Assembly (NCBI GenBank): GCA_041395945.1
Contig: JAWKZN010000001.1
Span: forward strand, 3,472,001 to 3,536,000
Reading direction: 5' to 3'
Length of the DNA stretch: 64,000 bases
Origin: Pseudomonadales bacterium
Lineage (GTDB): Bacteria; Pseudomonadota; Gammaproteobacteria; Pseudomonadales; Azotimanducaceae
In this document: positions 24,370 to 33,118 of the stretch, piece after piece
Numbering within the stretch: the first letter of the stretch is position 1
Layout of the letters: each line of letters begins with the position of its first letter
The notes under the pieces: model-generated
Told to the model about the DNA's origin: nothing
What the model saw: only the letters and a program-made list of their open reading frames with translations
Database searches by the model: none
Made by a program: the position numbers and the translations under genes

Positions 24370-25230
24370 ATGCCGAGAACTGGGTTCATTCTGATCGCGG
24401 TGGGGTTGGTGCTCGCCGCCCTGTGGTGCCTGTTCGCTGCGCCCGAGGTAGGCAATCCCGAGGTACCGGATTCACCGGCAGCGGTCGAGCGCGGGCGCTA
24501 TCTGGTGGCCGCCGGAGGCTGCGTGAGCTGCCACGAAGGCACGGCGCACGCGGATTCGCTGAGCGGCGGGCTGGCCCTGGAATCGGACTTCGGCACGTTC
24601 TACGCGCCCAACATCACGCCGGACAACGAAACCGGCATCGGCGGCTGGACAGGGGCGGATTTCCTGCTGGCCCTCAGGCACGGACGCGCTCCGGACGGCG
24701 GGTTCTACTATCCGGCCTTCCCCTACCCGGCCTATGCCGGGATGAAGGATCAGGACGTGCTGGATATCGCCGCCTATCTCAAGTCTCTGCCCCCGGTGGA
24801 ATTCAGCGCGCCGGCGCATGAGCTGCCGCCCTGGTTGTTCCGCTGGACGATCGCGGGCTGGAATCTGCTCGCGTCCCTGCTGAACCCCGAGCCGCCGGAG
24901 GAAGACGAACCACTCCTGGCCCGTGGCGCCTATCTGGCCCGGCATCTGGGTCACTGCGGTGAGTGTCACACCCCGAGAAACGGGCTCGGCATCCCGGACC
25001 TTCGGCGGGAGTTTGCGGGTGGCGTACTGCCCGACGGAGAGGTGGAAGCCATTGATGCCCCAGCGCTCGCCGACTGGTCAGCCCAGGACTTTGTCCTGCT
25101 GCTGTCGCTGGGCCTGAAACCGGACGGCGAGTTCGTCGGCGGTAAGATGGAACCCGTGGTCGAGCACAACACCAGCCGACTCACGAGCGACGATCAGAAG
25201 GCGCTGGCGGCGTTCTTCATCCGCCGCTAG
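24370..25230 (+). CDS. Diheme c-type cytochrome, alcohol-dehydrogenase-subunit-like
   Basis: A 286-residue membrane-anchored periplasmic cytochrome. The N-terminal helix TGFILIAVGLVLAALWCLFA is an uncleaved anchor or signal. Heme sites: GGCVSCHEG at ~48-56 and GHCGECHTPRNGLG at ~195-208, each followed by the conserved NITPDNETGIGGWTGADF or DWSAQDFVLLLSLGLKPDGE and a distal Met (PAYAGM, KMEPVV). This is the pattern of the cytochrome subunit that passes electrons from periplasmic dehydrogenases. No dehydrogenase subunit is adjacent. The 188 bp upstream hold no recognised gene. Confidence 0.92.
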   Translation: MPRTGFILIAVGLVLAALWCLFAAPEVGNPEVPDSPAAVERGRYLVAAGGCVSCHEGTAHADSLSGGLALESDFGTFYAPNITPDNETGIGGWTGADFLLALRHGRAPDGGFYYPAFPYPAYAGMKDQDVLDIAAYLKSLPPVEFSAPAHELPPWLFRWTIAGWNLLASLLNPEPPEEDEPLLARGAYLARHLGHCGECHTPRNGLGIPDLRREFAGGVLPDGEVEAIDAPALADWSAQDFVLLLSLGLKPDGEFVGGKMEPVVEHNTSRLTSDDQKALAAFFIRR

Positions 25231-25260
25231 CGCTCGATTTCACGCAGCCTATCGGGTGCG

Positions 25261-25743
25261 TCAGTCGGAATCGACCCTGTACGAGTCGTGGCAGTTGCCG
25301 CAGGTGCCGCCGAACGCGCGCAGACCGCCCAGAGTGGCTGCCTGGTCGCCGGTCGCGGCCAATCCGGCGAAGGTGTTGGCCGCATCTGCCAGGGCGGCGG
25401 CCTTCTCCGAGAAGTCGTCCATGTTGTCCCAGATCCCGGGCAGCGCCTCGGTCTCCACGTCGAATTCACGCGTGTCCATCGCACCCAGCCGCTCGGGAAT
25501 CATTGGCGCCAGCATGGCGATGCGCCTGGCATTACGCTCCGCGAGGGCGGCATCGAATGGCACAGAGCCCCTCGCCATTCCGACGATCGGACCCATGTGC
25601 ACGCCGAGCAGCTTGAAGACCGCCTGTCTGTTCTCGGTGGCCGTGACCGCCTGCTGTTCCGGCGTCGGCCCTTCCTGGGCCGTGATTCCGTTCGCAAGCA
25701 GCAGGCTCACTGCGGACGCAGCGATGATCGATGTTGTTCTCAT
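25261..25743 (-). CDS. Cytochrome c' (c-prime)
   Basis: A 160-residue periplasmic protein: signal peptide TSIIAASAVSLLLANGITAQ, a four-helix-bundle sequence (AVTATENRQAVFKLLGVHMG, FDAALAERNARRIAMLAPMI, WDNMDDFSEKAAALADAANT) and a C-terminal heme site GTCGNCHDSYRVD. The order matches cytochromes c', which bind NO and protect against nitrosative stress. GAGGAAAGGA precedes ATG 25743; a longer frame has no such site. Convergent with the diheme cytochrome. Together with the P460 protein at 11 kb it adds to a possible NO/hydroxylamine-handling set. Confidence 0.92.
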   Translation of the reverse strand: MRTTSIIAASAVSLLLANGITAQEGPTPEQQAVTATENRQAVFKLLGVHMGPIVGMARGSVPFDAALAERNARRIAMLAPMIPERLGAMDTREFDVETEALPGIWDNMDDFSEKAAALADAANTFAGLAATGDQAATLGGLRAFGGTCGNCHDSYRVDSD

Positions 25744-25894
25744 TCCTTTCCTCTCCATGATGTCGTTACCTGCAGCCCGCGCAGGCAGTGCTCCAGAACG
25801 GGCGATGGTGAACGAACAGCGACGCTTCGGCAAGTGATCTGCCTGCGACCCGGCGCGCTGAGGTGTCAATCATCCGCCACGCGCAGCAACCGTG

Positions 25895-26860
25895 TTACGG
25901 CACCAGCAGCACACGACCAAACGATCCCCGACCTTCTATATACGCATGCGCCGCACTGGCATCTCGCAGCGAAAACTTCTGATCGATCACCACCTGGAGC
26001 TCCCCCTTTGCGACATCCGCGAGCAGGCCTTCGATCATCTTCCTGCACCGCGCCGGGTTGGCTCCCATTTCTGCACCCAGGAACACTCCCGTGACACGGG
26101 CGTTCTTCAGACCAAGCCCACCAAGATTGGCCGGGCCTTCGCGCCCGGCATTGCCAACCCAGCTGATTCGGCCGCGATAGGCCAGCGCACTGACACTGCC
26201 TTCAAGCGTCCTGCCGCCCACAGAATCTACAATCAGATCAGCACCGCGACCCTCCGTGAGCTCCCTGGTACGGGCGACGAAATCTTCGGTCTTGTAGTTG
26301 ATGCCGTGGTCCAGACCAAAATCGCGCAGCCTGTTCAGCTTCTCGTCGCTGGAAGCGGTCGCCAGCACTGTGGCACCGGCACGTTTGGCGAGCTGGATGG
26401 CAGCAAGACCAACGCCGCCGCCACCGGCCTGGATCAGTACTGTTTCGCCTTTCTTGAGATCACCAAACTCGAACAGGCAATCCGCAGCGGTACCGAACTC
26501 GATCGGCACACCAGCGGCAAGCTCAAGATCCAGGGAGTCCGGCAGGAGGTAGCTTGCGGATGCAGCAACCGAAACCAGCTCGGCGTGGGAGCCGAACGCC
26601 ATGGTCGCTACCACCCGGTCTCCGACCTTGCGGTCAGTCACCTGGTTGCCGATCTCACGGATGATCCCAGCTGCCTGGTAGCCGACCACGTGGGGTTTGG
26701 ACGCCATCATGCCGCCCAGCCGGTTGAGCGTATCTCCGCCCTGGATGCCGATGGCCTTGACTTCTATCAGGACACCCTTGGGGCGGCATTCCGGGTCCGC
26801 AACGTCTTCGTACTGGAGTACGGATGGATTTCCAGTCTGGTAGTAGACGGCAGCTTTCAT
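25895..26860 (-). CDS. Zinc-independent MDR oxidoreductase (quinone oxidoreductase-like)
   Basis: A 321-residue medium-chain dehydrogenase/reductase of NADPH:quinone reductase type: N-terminal MKAAVYYQTGNPSVLQYEDV, GVLIEVKAIGIQGGDTLNR, nucleotide-binding VLIQAGGGGVGLAAIQLAKR (GGxGxxG), and the C-terminal SLRDASAAHAYIEGRGSFGR. The catalytic-zinc Cys/His set of alcohol dehydrogenases is absent. Cytoplasmic, NAD(P)H-dependent reduction of quinones or enones is expected. Divergent from the LuxR gene; the ~290 bp between them hold no other recognised gene and must contain both promoters. Confidence 0.92.
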   Translation of the reverse strand: MKAAVYYQTGNPSVLQYEDVADPECRPKGVLIEVKAIGIQGGDTLNRLGGMMASKPHVVGYQAAGIIREIGNQVTDRKVGDRVVATMAFGSHAELVSVAASASYLLPDSLDLELAAGVPIEFGTAADCLFEFGDLKKGETVLIQAGGGGVGLAAIQLAKRAGATVLATASSDEKLNRLRDFGLDHGINYKTEDFVARTRELTEGRGADLIVDSVGGRTLEGSVSALAYRGRISWVGNAGREGPANLGGLGLKNARVTGVFLGAEMGANPARCRKMIEGLLADVAKGELQVVIDQKFSLRDASAAHAYIEGRGSFGRVLLVP

Positions 26861-27153
26861 GTTGATTCCTCGTGCATTAGTTCAGCAGGCCAGTCTCGCC
26901 AGTGCGGCTGCAAACGCAAGCCTTTCCGGAAATCAGTCAGCCCGCGATTTCTCGCGGCTTGTCGGGGAACTGGCGGAGGCGACGGGATAGTTCCGCGTTC
27001 ACTGCTCGATCTCTGGATCGGTCACTGCCCGGTTGTACCCGCTCCATGGCCAGTGGGTGGCTCCCACAGACAATGCATCGTCCCGTCGGGCTTCAGGCAC
27101 GGACCTCCGCACGCACGTATACTGGCGGTCCGCGACAGGACAGGAGGGGTATC

Positions 27154-28191
27154 ATGACCGGTACGTCCCCGCCCGTGCGGTACGCCCACGGCAAAGACGG
27201 CAGACGAATCGCCCTGATGAGTCTGGGACGGGGGCCTGCGCTGATCGAGGTTCCCCACATTCAGATGAGTCACCTGCATCTGGAGTGGCAACTGCCTGCT
27301 GTCAGACGCTGGTGCCAGGCGATTACACAGCGTCATCGCCTGATTCGTTTCGACAACAACGGTTGCGGTCTGTCCAGCGATCAGACTGGCGACTTCTCGC
27401 TGGACTCATTAGCCAGCGACATTCTCACGGTGGTGGATGCGCTGCATCTGGACCAGTTCGCCCTGTTCGGTCGAATCACCGGAGGACTGCCTGCAATCGT
27501 CTTTGCCGCCCGATACCCGGAGCGGGTTTCGCACCTCGTGCTCTGGAACAGCTTCACCGACCATGCACGTCACGGTGGTCAGGCACGGATGAAAGCCGTT
27601 CTTGGCCTCGCGGCGTCTGACTGGCAGCTGTTCACCGAATCGATTTCCCAGGCCGCACTCGGATGGCAGGATGGTCCCGCCGCAAGAACCTGGGCTGAGG
27701 TACTGCGCGCGGCCAGCTCTCAGCCGCGCTTCCTCCAGTACCTTGACGCGAGAAAGACCTGGGACGTGCGGCCGATTGTCAGTCAGGTTCGCGCGAAGAC
27801 GCTCGTGCTCTATGATCAAGCCAATCAGCTCGTGAACGCCGAGCGCAGTCAGGAACTCGCCTCATTCATCCGCAACGCCGAACTGCGCGCCATTGACAGC
27901 GATACCGGTGTGCCGGGTGAGGGCGCCATCCGGGTAATCAAAGATTTCCTGGGAACGGCAGCGCCGTCCACGGTCATCCTGCCTGAGCTGACCCGGCGGG
28001 AAAACGAAGTCGTCTCGCTCCTCGTTACGGGCGCTTCCAATCAATCCATCGCCACCCAGCTTTCGATCAGCGTGAACACCGTCATCCGCCATCTGACCAA
28101 CATCTTCGGCAAACTGGGAGTAACCAGCCGGTCGGAAGCAATCGCCCACGTGCTCACCACGTCCCGGCACCGCATCACAGATAACCCGTAG
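27154..28191 (+). CDS. LuxR-family regulator with alpha/beta-hydrolase sensor domain lacking the nucleophile
   Basis: A 345-residue regulator. Residues ~10-265 are an alpha/beta-hydrolase: IRFDNNGCGLSSDQTGDFSL, SDILTVVDALHLDQFALFG, YPERVSHLVLWNSFTDHARH, VRAKTLVLYDQANQLVNAER. The elbow that should read G-x-S-x-G reads F-G-R-I-T-G-G near 105-111, so the catalytic Ser is missing and the domain probably binds rather than hydrolyses its ligand. The C-terminus is a LuxR/FixJ helix-turn-helix: LTRRENEVVSLLVTGASNQS, SVNTVIRHLTNIFGKLGV. AGGAGGGG sits seven bases before ATG 27154. It may control the divergent quinone oxidoreductase gene. Confidence 0.9.
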   Translation: MTGTSPPVRYAHGKDGRRIALMSLGRGPALIEVPHIQMSHLHLEWQLPAVRRWCQAITQRHRLIRFDNNGCGLSSDQTGDFSLDSLASDILTVVDALHLDQFALFGRITGGLPAIVFAARYPERVSHLVLWNSFTDHARHGGQARMKAVLGLAASDWQLFTESISQAALGWQDGPAARTWAEVLRAASSQPRFLQYLDARKTWDVRPIVSQVRAKTLVLYDQANQLVNAERSQELASFIRNAELRAIDSDTGVPGEGAIRVIKDFLGTAAPSTVILPELTRRENEVVSLLVTGASNQSIATQLSISVNTVIRHLTNIFGKLGVTSRSEAIAHVLTTSRHRITDNP

Positions 28192-28279
28192 ATGCTGAAT
28201 CCGCCAGATCACTGATCTCTGCGATCTGCTCCAGCACAGTTCCCGCCACAATCAGGACCCGGTTCAAAGGGAGAATCCC

Positions 28280-28750
28280 ATGCTTCACGGGATACGCGTG
28301 ATGCTCTTAGGCCTGATGTCCGTGGTGACACCCGCAATCTGGGGAGCGGAGATGCACAGTGAAATCGATCGCTTGAAGGCCGCGGATGCGGCATGGTCGA
28401 CGGCCGCAGCGGCCGGTAACGTTGATGAGATCCTGACCTTCTGGGCAGACGACGCCGTCAATTACTTTCCCGGAGCGCCACCGGTCCGGGGCAAGGCCGC
28501 CATCGAAGCCCTGGTCCGACAGAATCGCTCCCGGAAGGGTTTCCGCCTGACCTGGAAAGCAGCGGACATACAGGTCGCCGAATCCGGTGAGCTGGGTTAC
28601 ACGTCCGGGCCATTTACGATGACCCTGCCCCTGCCATCAGGAGAGGTAGTCGAACGGGGCGGTCATTATGTCTGCATCTGGCGCAAGGACAGCGATGGCC
28701 GGTGGCGTTGCATTCTGGAGACCAGCGTGTTCGGGCCGGAGCTGAACTAG
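28280..28750 (+). CDS. Exported SnoaL/DUF4440-like protein
   Basis: A 156-residue protein with a signal peptide (MLHGIRVMLLGLMSVVTPAI) and a NTF2-like cone fold: IDRLKAADAAWSTAAAAGNV, DEILTFWADDAVNYFPGAPP, VRGKAAIEALVRQN, then WKAADIQVAESGELGYTSGP and YVCIWRKDSDGRWRCILE. This is the DUF4440/SnoaL pattern of small periplasmic proteins with a ligand pocket. No catalytic residue set is distinctive. Start ATG 28280 follows AAAGGGAGAATCCC. It is downstream of the LuxR gene on the same strand, 88 bp apart. Confidence 0.87.
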   Translation: MLHGIRVMLLGLMSVVTPAIWGAEMHSEIDRLKAADAAWSTAAAAGNVDEILTFWADDAVNYFPGAPPVRGKAAIEALVRQNRSRKGFRLTWKAADIQVAESGELGYTSGPFTMTLPLPSGEVVERGGHYVCIWRKDSDGRWRCILETSVFGPELN

Positions 28751-28767
28751 CAGCCGCAGATCCCGAA

Positions 28768-30765
28768 TCACGCCCCTTCGAGCGCACTGTCTGATCTTCG
28801 ATCAATCAGGCTGCGCACTTTCAGTCGCTGGCTCGTGCTGCCTTCCGCTTGTTTCGCAAACGTCTGATTCTGCGCGTTCCTCAACCCGCCTGCCGCAGCC
28901 GTGCGCAGATGCGACAGCGCGCTAGGATATTGCTCAACGTCGGATGCCAGCAATCGATACAACTCGTAGTGTGCACCGGCATGACCTGATTGCGCGGCCC
29001 TCTCGTAAAGTTCGATCATCTGAGCGTTGCGCGAAGGATGCAGCGCGAGTTGCCACGCCGCCTGATACGCACTCTCGGCATCGCCTCGGCGTCCGAGTTC
29101 GAGCAACTCGGGTACTGGCCGCAAGGTCATACCTGCACTTTTCCGGTCGATCTGATCCCGATAACGCTTGAGATTCTCGACCAGCCGTTGCTCACCACTT
29201 TGCTCGTAGTGAATGATGAGCTTGTCGATCCACTCACGGGCCAGCGCGTAATCGATCTCGAACCCGTGTTCACCGCGGAAGTATCCCTCTGCGATGAGTT
29301 CCATGGCCTCGATCTGTCCGGCCGCGGCGTGGTGCGCAATGTATTCAACCGCCCGCTCGGGCGCCGCAGGCAATCCGTAGCCACCGTGTTCCCAGACATG
29401 CAGCAGATCCTTCAGCGCATCCAGCTGACCCGCTGCCGCTGCACGCTCGAGGAGCCGCATGCCCTCCCGGCGCGTGCTTTCCTGCGCCAGTTTATCCAGG
29501 CGCCTGCGCGCCTCATGGTAGAGCACCTCTGGGTCGGCCTCGGCCAGTGCCAGCTCGGTTGCTGCAATGTCGCGAAGCCGATCCGTTGCTCCCAGACGCA
29601 GCTGTTCGGTATCCGCATCCCTGGCCAATCGTTGGTACGCGCGTCGTGCGGCTGCCTGGTCGTAATCGGGATGCAACGGGTTGTCCAGCCAACCCGCAAC
29701 AATGAACTGAGCAAACGACATCCCCGCTTCCGCGGCCCGCTCGATGAGCTGCCGCAGTTCCTCAGGTGCAAGGATCTGATCACTGTTGCTGAGATAGGCG
29801 AGATGTTCGACCGCTTCAGGGTAGAGGGCCTGAGCAGAAAGTCTGACCCAGCGGTAGCCTTCGGCGATGCGCTCGGGTGGTGCATCCTGTTTCACCAACA
29901 GTCGATAGAGCTGGAACTGGGCTTCTGCGTCGCCCGCTTCGGCGAGCGGCCGCAACCAGCGCTCCTTGCCGTCCCGAACGTAGGTGTTGGCTGCCAGTAA
30001 CCGCAACGCGCCGGTGTGCCCTTGAGCGGCCGCCATTTCCAGCCACGACCGCTCGCCGGGTGAATCGAGCCAGGGGTTATGACCGCCGGTGACATTCTCT
30101 TTCGGCAGGACGGCCACGCCAACACAGTACTGGGCCCACGCGTAGCCCTGCAGCGCCAGGGGCCTGCAGACCAGCAGCGCATGATTGCTCCATATCAACC
30201 CACCCGCGAGTGCCAGCAGTGCAGAGGTAGACATCCAGCGGTTGAGGATGAATCGCGGCCAATGAGCACCCTGTAATTCGAGCAGCAAAGCGCCGAGCAC
30301 CCCGGCAGTTGCCGCCAGATACCCGATCACAAAGCCCCGGTAGCGTGAGAAATCCGCCAGCAGACCGAACAGATTCGAGTGGGCGGTGGCGCCGTGACCG
30401 CCCATTGCATAAACCGGCAGCAGCGCCATGCCCACACAGATCAGCGCGATCACGGCCAGAGTCAGCGGCACAAGCCTTGCACGCGCCAGGATGCGCCGTG
30501 CGGCGAAGGCTGACAGTGCCCACAGAACAACGCTGAACACCAGTCCCGGCAGCAGCGCGAACATGCCCAGGGACACCGCCTCCGGGCTGAGTTCGATGAG
30601 GCTGCCGACACCGAGCGCCAGCAGCCCGATCGCCGGCACGAGCCCGGCGACCTGGATGGCAAAAAAGGGCACCGGAATCGTGTGCACCAGCAGGATCGTC
30701 AGAAACCAGGTGACCGTCCGCCTCGCCCGGATCGCGTCACTGGGTGGGCTATGCGCATCCATCAT
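28768..30765 (-). CDS. Membrane protein with Sel1-like repeats
   Basis: A 665-residue protein. Residues ~15-205 hold five or six membrane helices (TWFLTILLVHTIPVPFFAIQ, LAVIALICVGMALLPVYAM, FVIGYLAATAGVLGALLLEL); the rest is a long series of Sel1-type helical repeats (WLEMAAAQGHTGALRLLAAN, WLRPLAEAGDAEAQFQLYRL, LIERAAEAGMSFAQFIVAGW, LLERAAAAGQLDALKDLLHV, YERAAQSGHAGAHYELYRLL). Such proteins scaffold protein interactions; this one would present its repeats from the inner membrane. No signalling partner is adjacent. Convergent with the SnoaL-like gene. Confidence 0.87.
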   Translation of the reverse strand: MMDAHSPPSDAIRARRTVTWFLTILLVHTIPVPFFAIQVAGLVPAIGLLALGVGSLIELSPEAVSLGMFALLPGLVFSVVLWALSAFAARRILARARLVPLTLAVIALICVGMALLPVYAMGGHGATAHSNLFGLLADFSRYRGFVIGYLAATAGVLGALLLELQGAHWPRFILNRWMSTSALLALAGGLIWSNHALLVCRPLALQGYAWAQYCVGVAVLPKENVTGGHNPWLDSPGERSWLEMAAAQGHTGALRLLAANTYVRDGKERWLRPLAEAGDAEAQFQLYRLLVKQDAPPERIAEGYRWVRLSAQALYPEAVEHLAYLSNSDQILAPEELRQLIERAAEAGMSFAQFIVAGWLDNPLHPDYDQAAARRAYQRLARDADTEQLRLGATDRLRDIAATELALAEADPEVLYHEARRRLDKLAQESTRREGMRLLERAAAAGQLDALKDLLHVWEHGGYGLPAAPERAVEYIAHHAAAGQIEAMELIAEGYFRGEHGFEIDYALAREWIDKLIIHYEQSGEQRLVENLKRYRDQIDRKSAGMTLRPVPELLELGRRGDAESAYQAAWQLALHPSRNAQMIELYERAAQSGHAGAHYELYRLLASDVEQYPSALSHLRTAAAGGLRNAQNQTFAKQAEGSTSQRLKVRSLIDRRSDSALEGA

Positions 30766-31168
30766 GGGTCAAGTATCGCAGATACAGTGGCCATCTTGCG
30801 TGATGCGGTTGGCTGGTTGTTCGCGGCGGAGGCATGACCGTCTCCAACAATCAGGTTGATTGCGTTAATCGGCTGGATTGGTCTGGCGTCGCAGATTTAT
30901 GGATTCGAGCATTCAGAGCTGCATTGGTTGAATCTCCGGGGCGCGCTCTTCTACAGTCCTGGCACTGGTCTGGATGCCGACTGGTTCGCGCGAATTCGCG
31001 TTGGAAAGCTACGGGTGCCTGCCTATGCCTTCCTTCCCTGTCTAGAATCCGCAAGCATCCTTCTTGGAGGTTTTCTGCAGTCTGATACATCGGCTGTGCA
31101 GAATATGGCACCCATCTCTTCATTGCCTATGGGTTGAAGACCGCACTTCACTGGATCAGGTGGCTGGT
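30766..31168. other. 403 bp without a convincing gene
   Basis: Short frames exist on the plus strand (30834-31085 and 30856-31137), but they lack ribosome sites, have no recognisable motif and overlap each other. The stretch probably holds the promoter of the Sel1-repeat gene on its left side. Confidence 0.4.
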
Positions 31169-31444
31169 ATGAATTTCTCTCTATCACACAGAGTCCGGCC
31201 CAGATACGGAGCTTCTCGATATACTGCCGTCATCACGGGCGGGTTCGTGGCCTTCATTAACTGGATCTGGGTCCTGCTGGGACTTCTGATGGCAGACTGT
31301 ATCAATACGACGATCGCCTGGATCACGGCAGTGTGGGGTGTTGTCGAAGTACCGCTCGCATCCGTCATTGGCGGCGCCTGTCTCGAGAACGGATTGTCGA
31401 CGCGGCCAGACCGTCCACTGCAGGATTACAGGAGCAAGCGATGA
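31169..31444 (+). CDS. Small two-helix membrane protein
   Basis: A 91-residue hydrophobic protein starting MNFSLSHRVRPRYGASRY, with two probable membrane helices (AVITGGFVAFINWIWVLLGL and TTIAWITAVWGVVEVPLASV) and a basic C-terminus. AGGTGG lies at good spacing before the ATG, and its TGA overlaps the ATG of the GFA-family gene (ATGA), arguing that it is real and co-translated. No family recognised. Confidence 0.6.
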   Translation: MNFSLSHRVRPRYGASRYTAVITGGFVAFINWIWVLLGLLMADCINTTIAWITAVWGVVEVPLASVIGGACLENGLSTRPDRPLQDYRSKR

Positions 31445-31851
31445 TAACGGGCGAGCGCTTCTGCGCGGAAACATCCTACGAATTGGCGGGTTCGCTCGAC
31501 CGCGAGCGATCGTGCCATTGCTCGCGGTGTCGAAAGGCCTTCAGTGGTGCCGCTTCCGCCTATGCGGAACTCGTGCCGGGGTGCAGCATCCGGTGGACGG
31601 CGAAGAGGGAGCCTGCCACCTACAACTCGAACGGTGAGTGGTCGATTGGGTTCTGCAGCAACTGTGGTTCCACTCTCTGCGGTCTTCGGCGCGGAGAGGT
31701 GCATGGTCCCACTCTGGGCTGTGCGAATGGTGATCCCGGTGTCGAAATCGAAATGCACATCTTTGTTGGCTCGAAGGCACCCTGGGACCACATTGGGGGC
31801 GAGGCTCCGCAGTTTATGGCGTTTCCGATAGCGGAACGAGACTACAACTGA
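31441..31851 (+). CDS. GFA family protein (glutathione-dependent formaldehyde-activating-like)
   Basis: A 136-residue zinc-binding protein of the GFA/CENP-V fold. Zinc ligands are visible in SCHCSRCRKAFSGAASAY and FCSNCGSTLCGL; the first Cys-x-Cys pair of the family is reduced to a single Cys in GERFCAETSYEL. The conserved W-x-H and EAPQF endings are present. AGGAG precedes ATG 31441. Family members can bind S-hydroxymethylglutathione, but most have no proven activity. A second, truncated GFA copy lies 1 kb downstream at 32486. Confidence 0.88.
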   Translation: MITGERFCAETSYELAGSLDRERSCHCSRCRKAFSGAASAYAELVPGCSIRWTAKREPATYNSNGEWSIGFCSNCGSTLCGLRRGEVHGPTLGCANGDPGVEIEMHIFVGSKAPWDHIGGEAPQFMAFPIAERDYN

Positions 31852-32036
31852 GCAGATTTTTTTTGCTGGAAGGTTGCCAGGACCTAAAGTGCACTTGGCG
31901 ATTCGGCCAATCCTTCGTGAGGCTGGCGCCTGCCGGCTGGGCTTCACCATCGCTTCGCTGGGCTTCGGCTGGGATAGGTGAGCGCTGAGTCATGCATGAA
32001 AATCAGTATGAGTCTGGAGAAATCAGGAGTGATTGA

Positions 32037-32468
32037 ATGAAGTTGCTGAAATGGCTGGGCGGCATCCTCGCTGTCTATGTGGTGTTTGTGGTGGTGTTCG
32101 AAGCGGGCTACCTCGGCACGATGCAACCGTCGTTCGAAGAGGGCGGGATTCCCATGTTGGTACTCACCACAACCGATGACTCGGGTAAACCTCTGGATCG
32201 GATGCTGGCAAGTTTTGAAACGGACGGACGTCTGTATGTCAGCGCCCACCACTGGACCCGTGGCTGGTACGAGCGCGCCCTCAAGAACCCTCAAGTTCGA
32301 GTAAACATCGGCGGCGTCGCGGGGGATTACACGGCGGTGCATGTGGGTGGGGAGGAATTCGAGCGGGTGGCTGCCACTCACCCCCTTCCGCTGGTTGTCA
32401 GGTTCCTCATGGGATTTCCTCCGCTCCGGGACATCCTGCGTCTGGATCCTGCTGCTACGATGCGTTGA
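32037..32468 (+). CDS. Nitroreductase/F420-type split-barrel protein
   Basis: A 143-residue protein with an N-terminal membrane helix (LLKWLGGILAVYVVFVVVFE) and a split beta-barrel resembling the deazaflavin-dependent nitroreductase (DUF385) family: IPMLVLTTTDDSGKPLDRML, DGRLYVSAHHWTRGWYERAL and KNPQVRVNIGGVAGDYTAVH. These bind F420 or FMN and reduce quinones or related compounds at the membrane. Cofactor cannot be settled from sequence. It lies in a run of small same-strand genes with ~185 bp before it. Confidence 0.85.
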   Translation: MKLLKWLGGILAVYVVFVVVFEAGYLGTMQPSFEEGGIPMLVLTTTDDSGKPLDRMLASFETDGRLYVSAHHWTRGWYERALKNPQVRVNIGGVAGDYTAVHVGGEEFERVAATHPLPLVVRFLMGFPPLRDILRLDPAATMR

Positions 32469-32485
32469 TTGCTCAAGGGGCATCT

Positions 32486-32641
32486 ATGCTTTCGGGCAGC
32501 TGTCTGTGTGGAAGCGTTACCTCCGAAATCGACGGTAAAGTCAGCTGCATCGGTCAGTGCCATTGCTCGCGCTGCCGCAAGGCGCGATCAGATGAGCGTC
32601 TGGGCCTGGTGGATGGCGGAACGCAGCAGCAGCGGAAATGA
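32486..32641 (+). pseudogene. Truncated second GFA-family gene (51 codons)
   Basis: A 51-residue frame beginning MLSGSCLCGSVTSEIDGKVS and including QCHCSRCRKA, exactly the two N-terminal zinc motifs of a GFA protein, and then stopping after a few unrelated residues. AAGGGG precedes ATG 32486. The C-terminal Cys pair and the rest of the fold are gone; the next frame resumes with AWWMAERSSSGN, reminiscent of the following family segment, so a frameshift plus deletion is likely. Confidence 0.6.
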
Positions 32642-32654
32642 GAAAGGAGGTGGC

Positions 32655-33062
32655 ATGACGCTCTATCGGGTCATCGTTCCGGTACGGGACATCGAGGTCG
32701 CGGCAAAATTCTACTCAGTCGTGCTGGGCGAACCGGGTCGACGTGTATCTCCAGGACGACACTACTTTGGCGGTGGCAGCGCTGGCGGTGCCGTACTCGC
32801 CTGCTACTCACCGAAAGACGATGGCGACGCACCCCGTTATGGTGAGCAGTGGCGGCAGCACCCGCTGCAGTATGTGTATTTCTCTGTTGCCGATCTCGAG
32901 GCCGCGCACGACCGCTGCCTCGGTGCCGGTGCAGAGAAGGTGACCGAAATCGACTCGATGCCCTGGGGGGAGACGATGTTTTACGCACTCGACCCCTTCG
33001 GAAATCCGATCTCCTTCGTAAAAGCCGGGACGGAGTTTCTTGGGGAGGCTGATGAGAGATAG
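32655..33062 (+). CDS. VOC family protein
   Basis: A 135-residue glyoxalase/bleomycin-resistance-fold protein: MTLYRVIVPVRDIEVAAKFY, SVVLGEPGRRVSPGRHYFGG, then LQYVYFSVADLEAAHDRCLG and MFYALDPFGNPISFVKAG. The first ligand position holds no His, so metal-dependent catalysis is doubtful. A strong ribosome site, AAAGGAGG, lies before ATG 32655. Function cannot be told from sequence; binding of a small ligand is likely. Confidence 0.87.
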   Translation: MTLYRVIVPVRDIEVAAKFYSVVLGEPGRRVSPGRHYFGGGSAGGAVLACYSPKDDGDAPRYGEQWRQHPLQYVYFSVADLEAAHDRCLGAGAEKVTEIDSMPWGETMFYALDPFGNPISFVKAGTEFLGEADER

Positions 33063-33118
33063 ACGCGCGGCCACTCGATCCGGTATTTCGTCCCCGCGTT
33101 CCCGCAGGACTATTCGCC

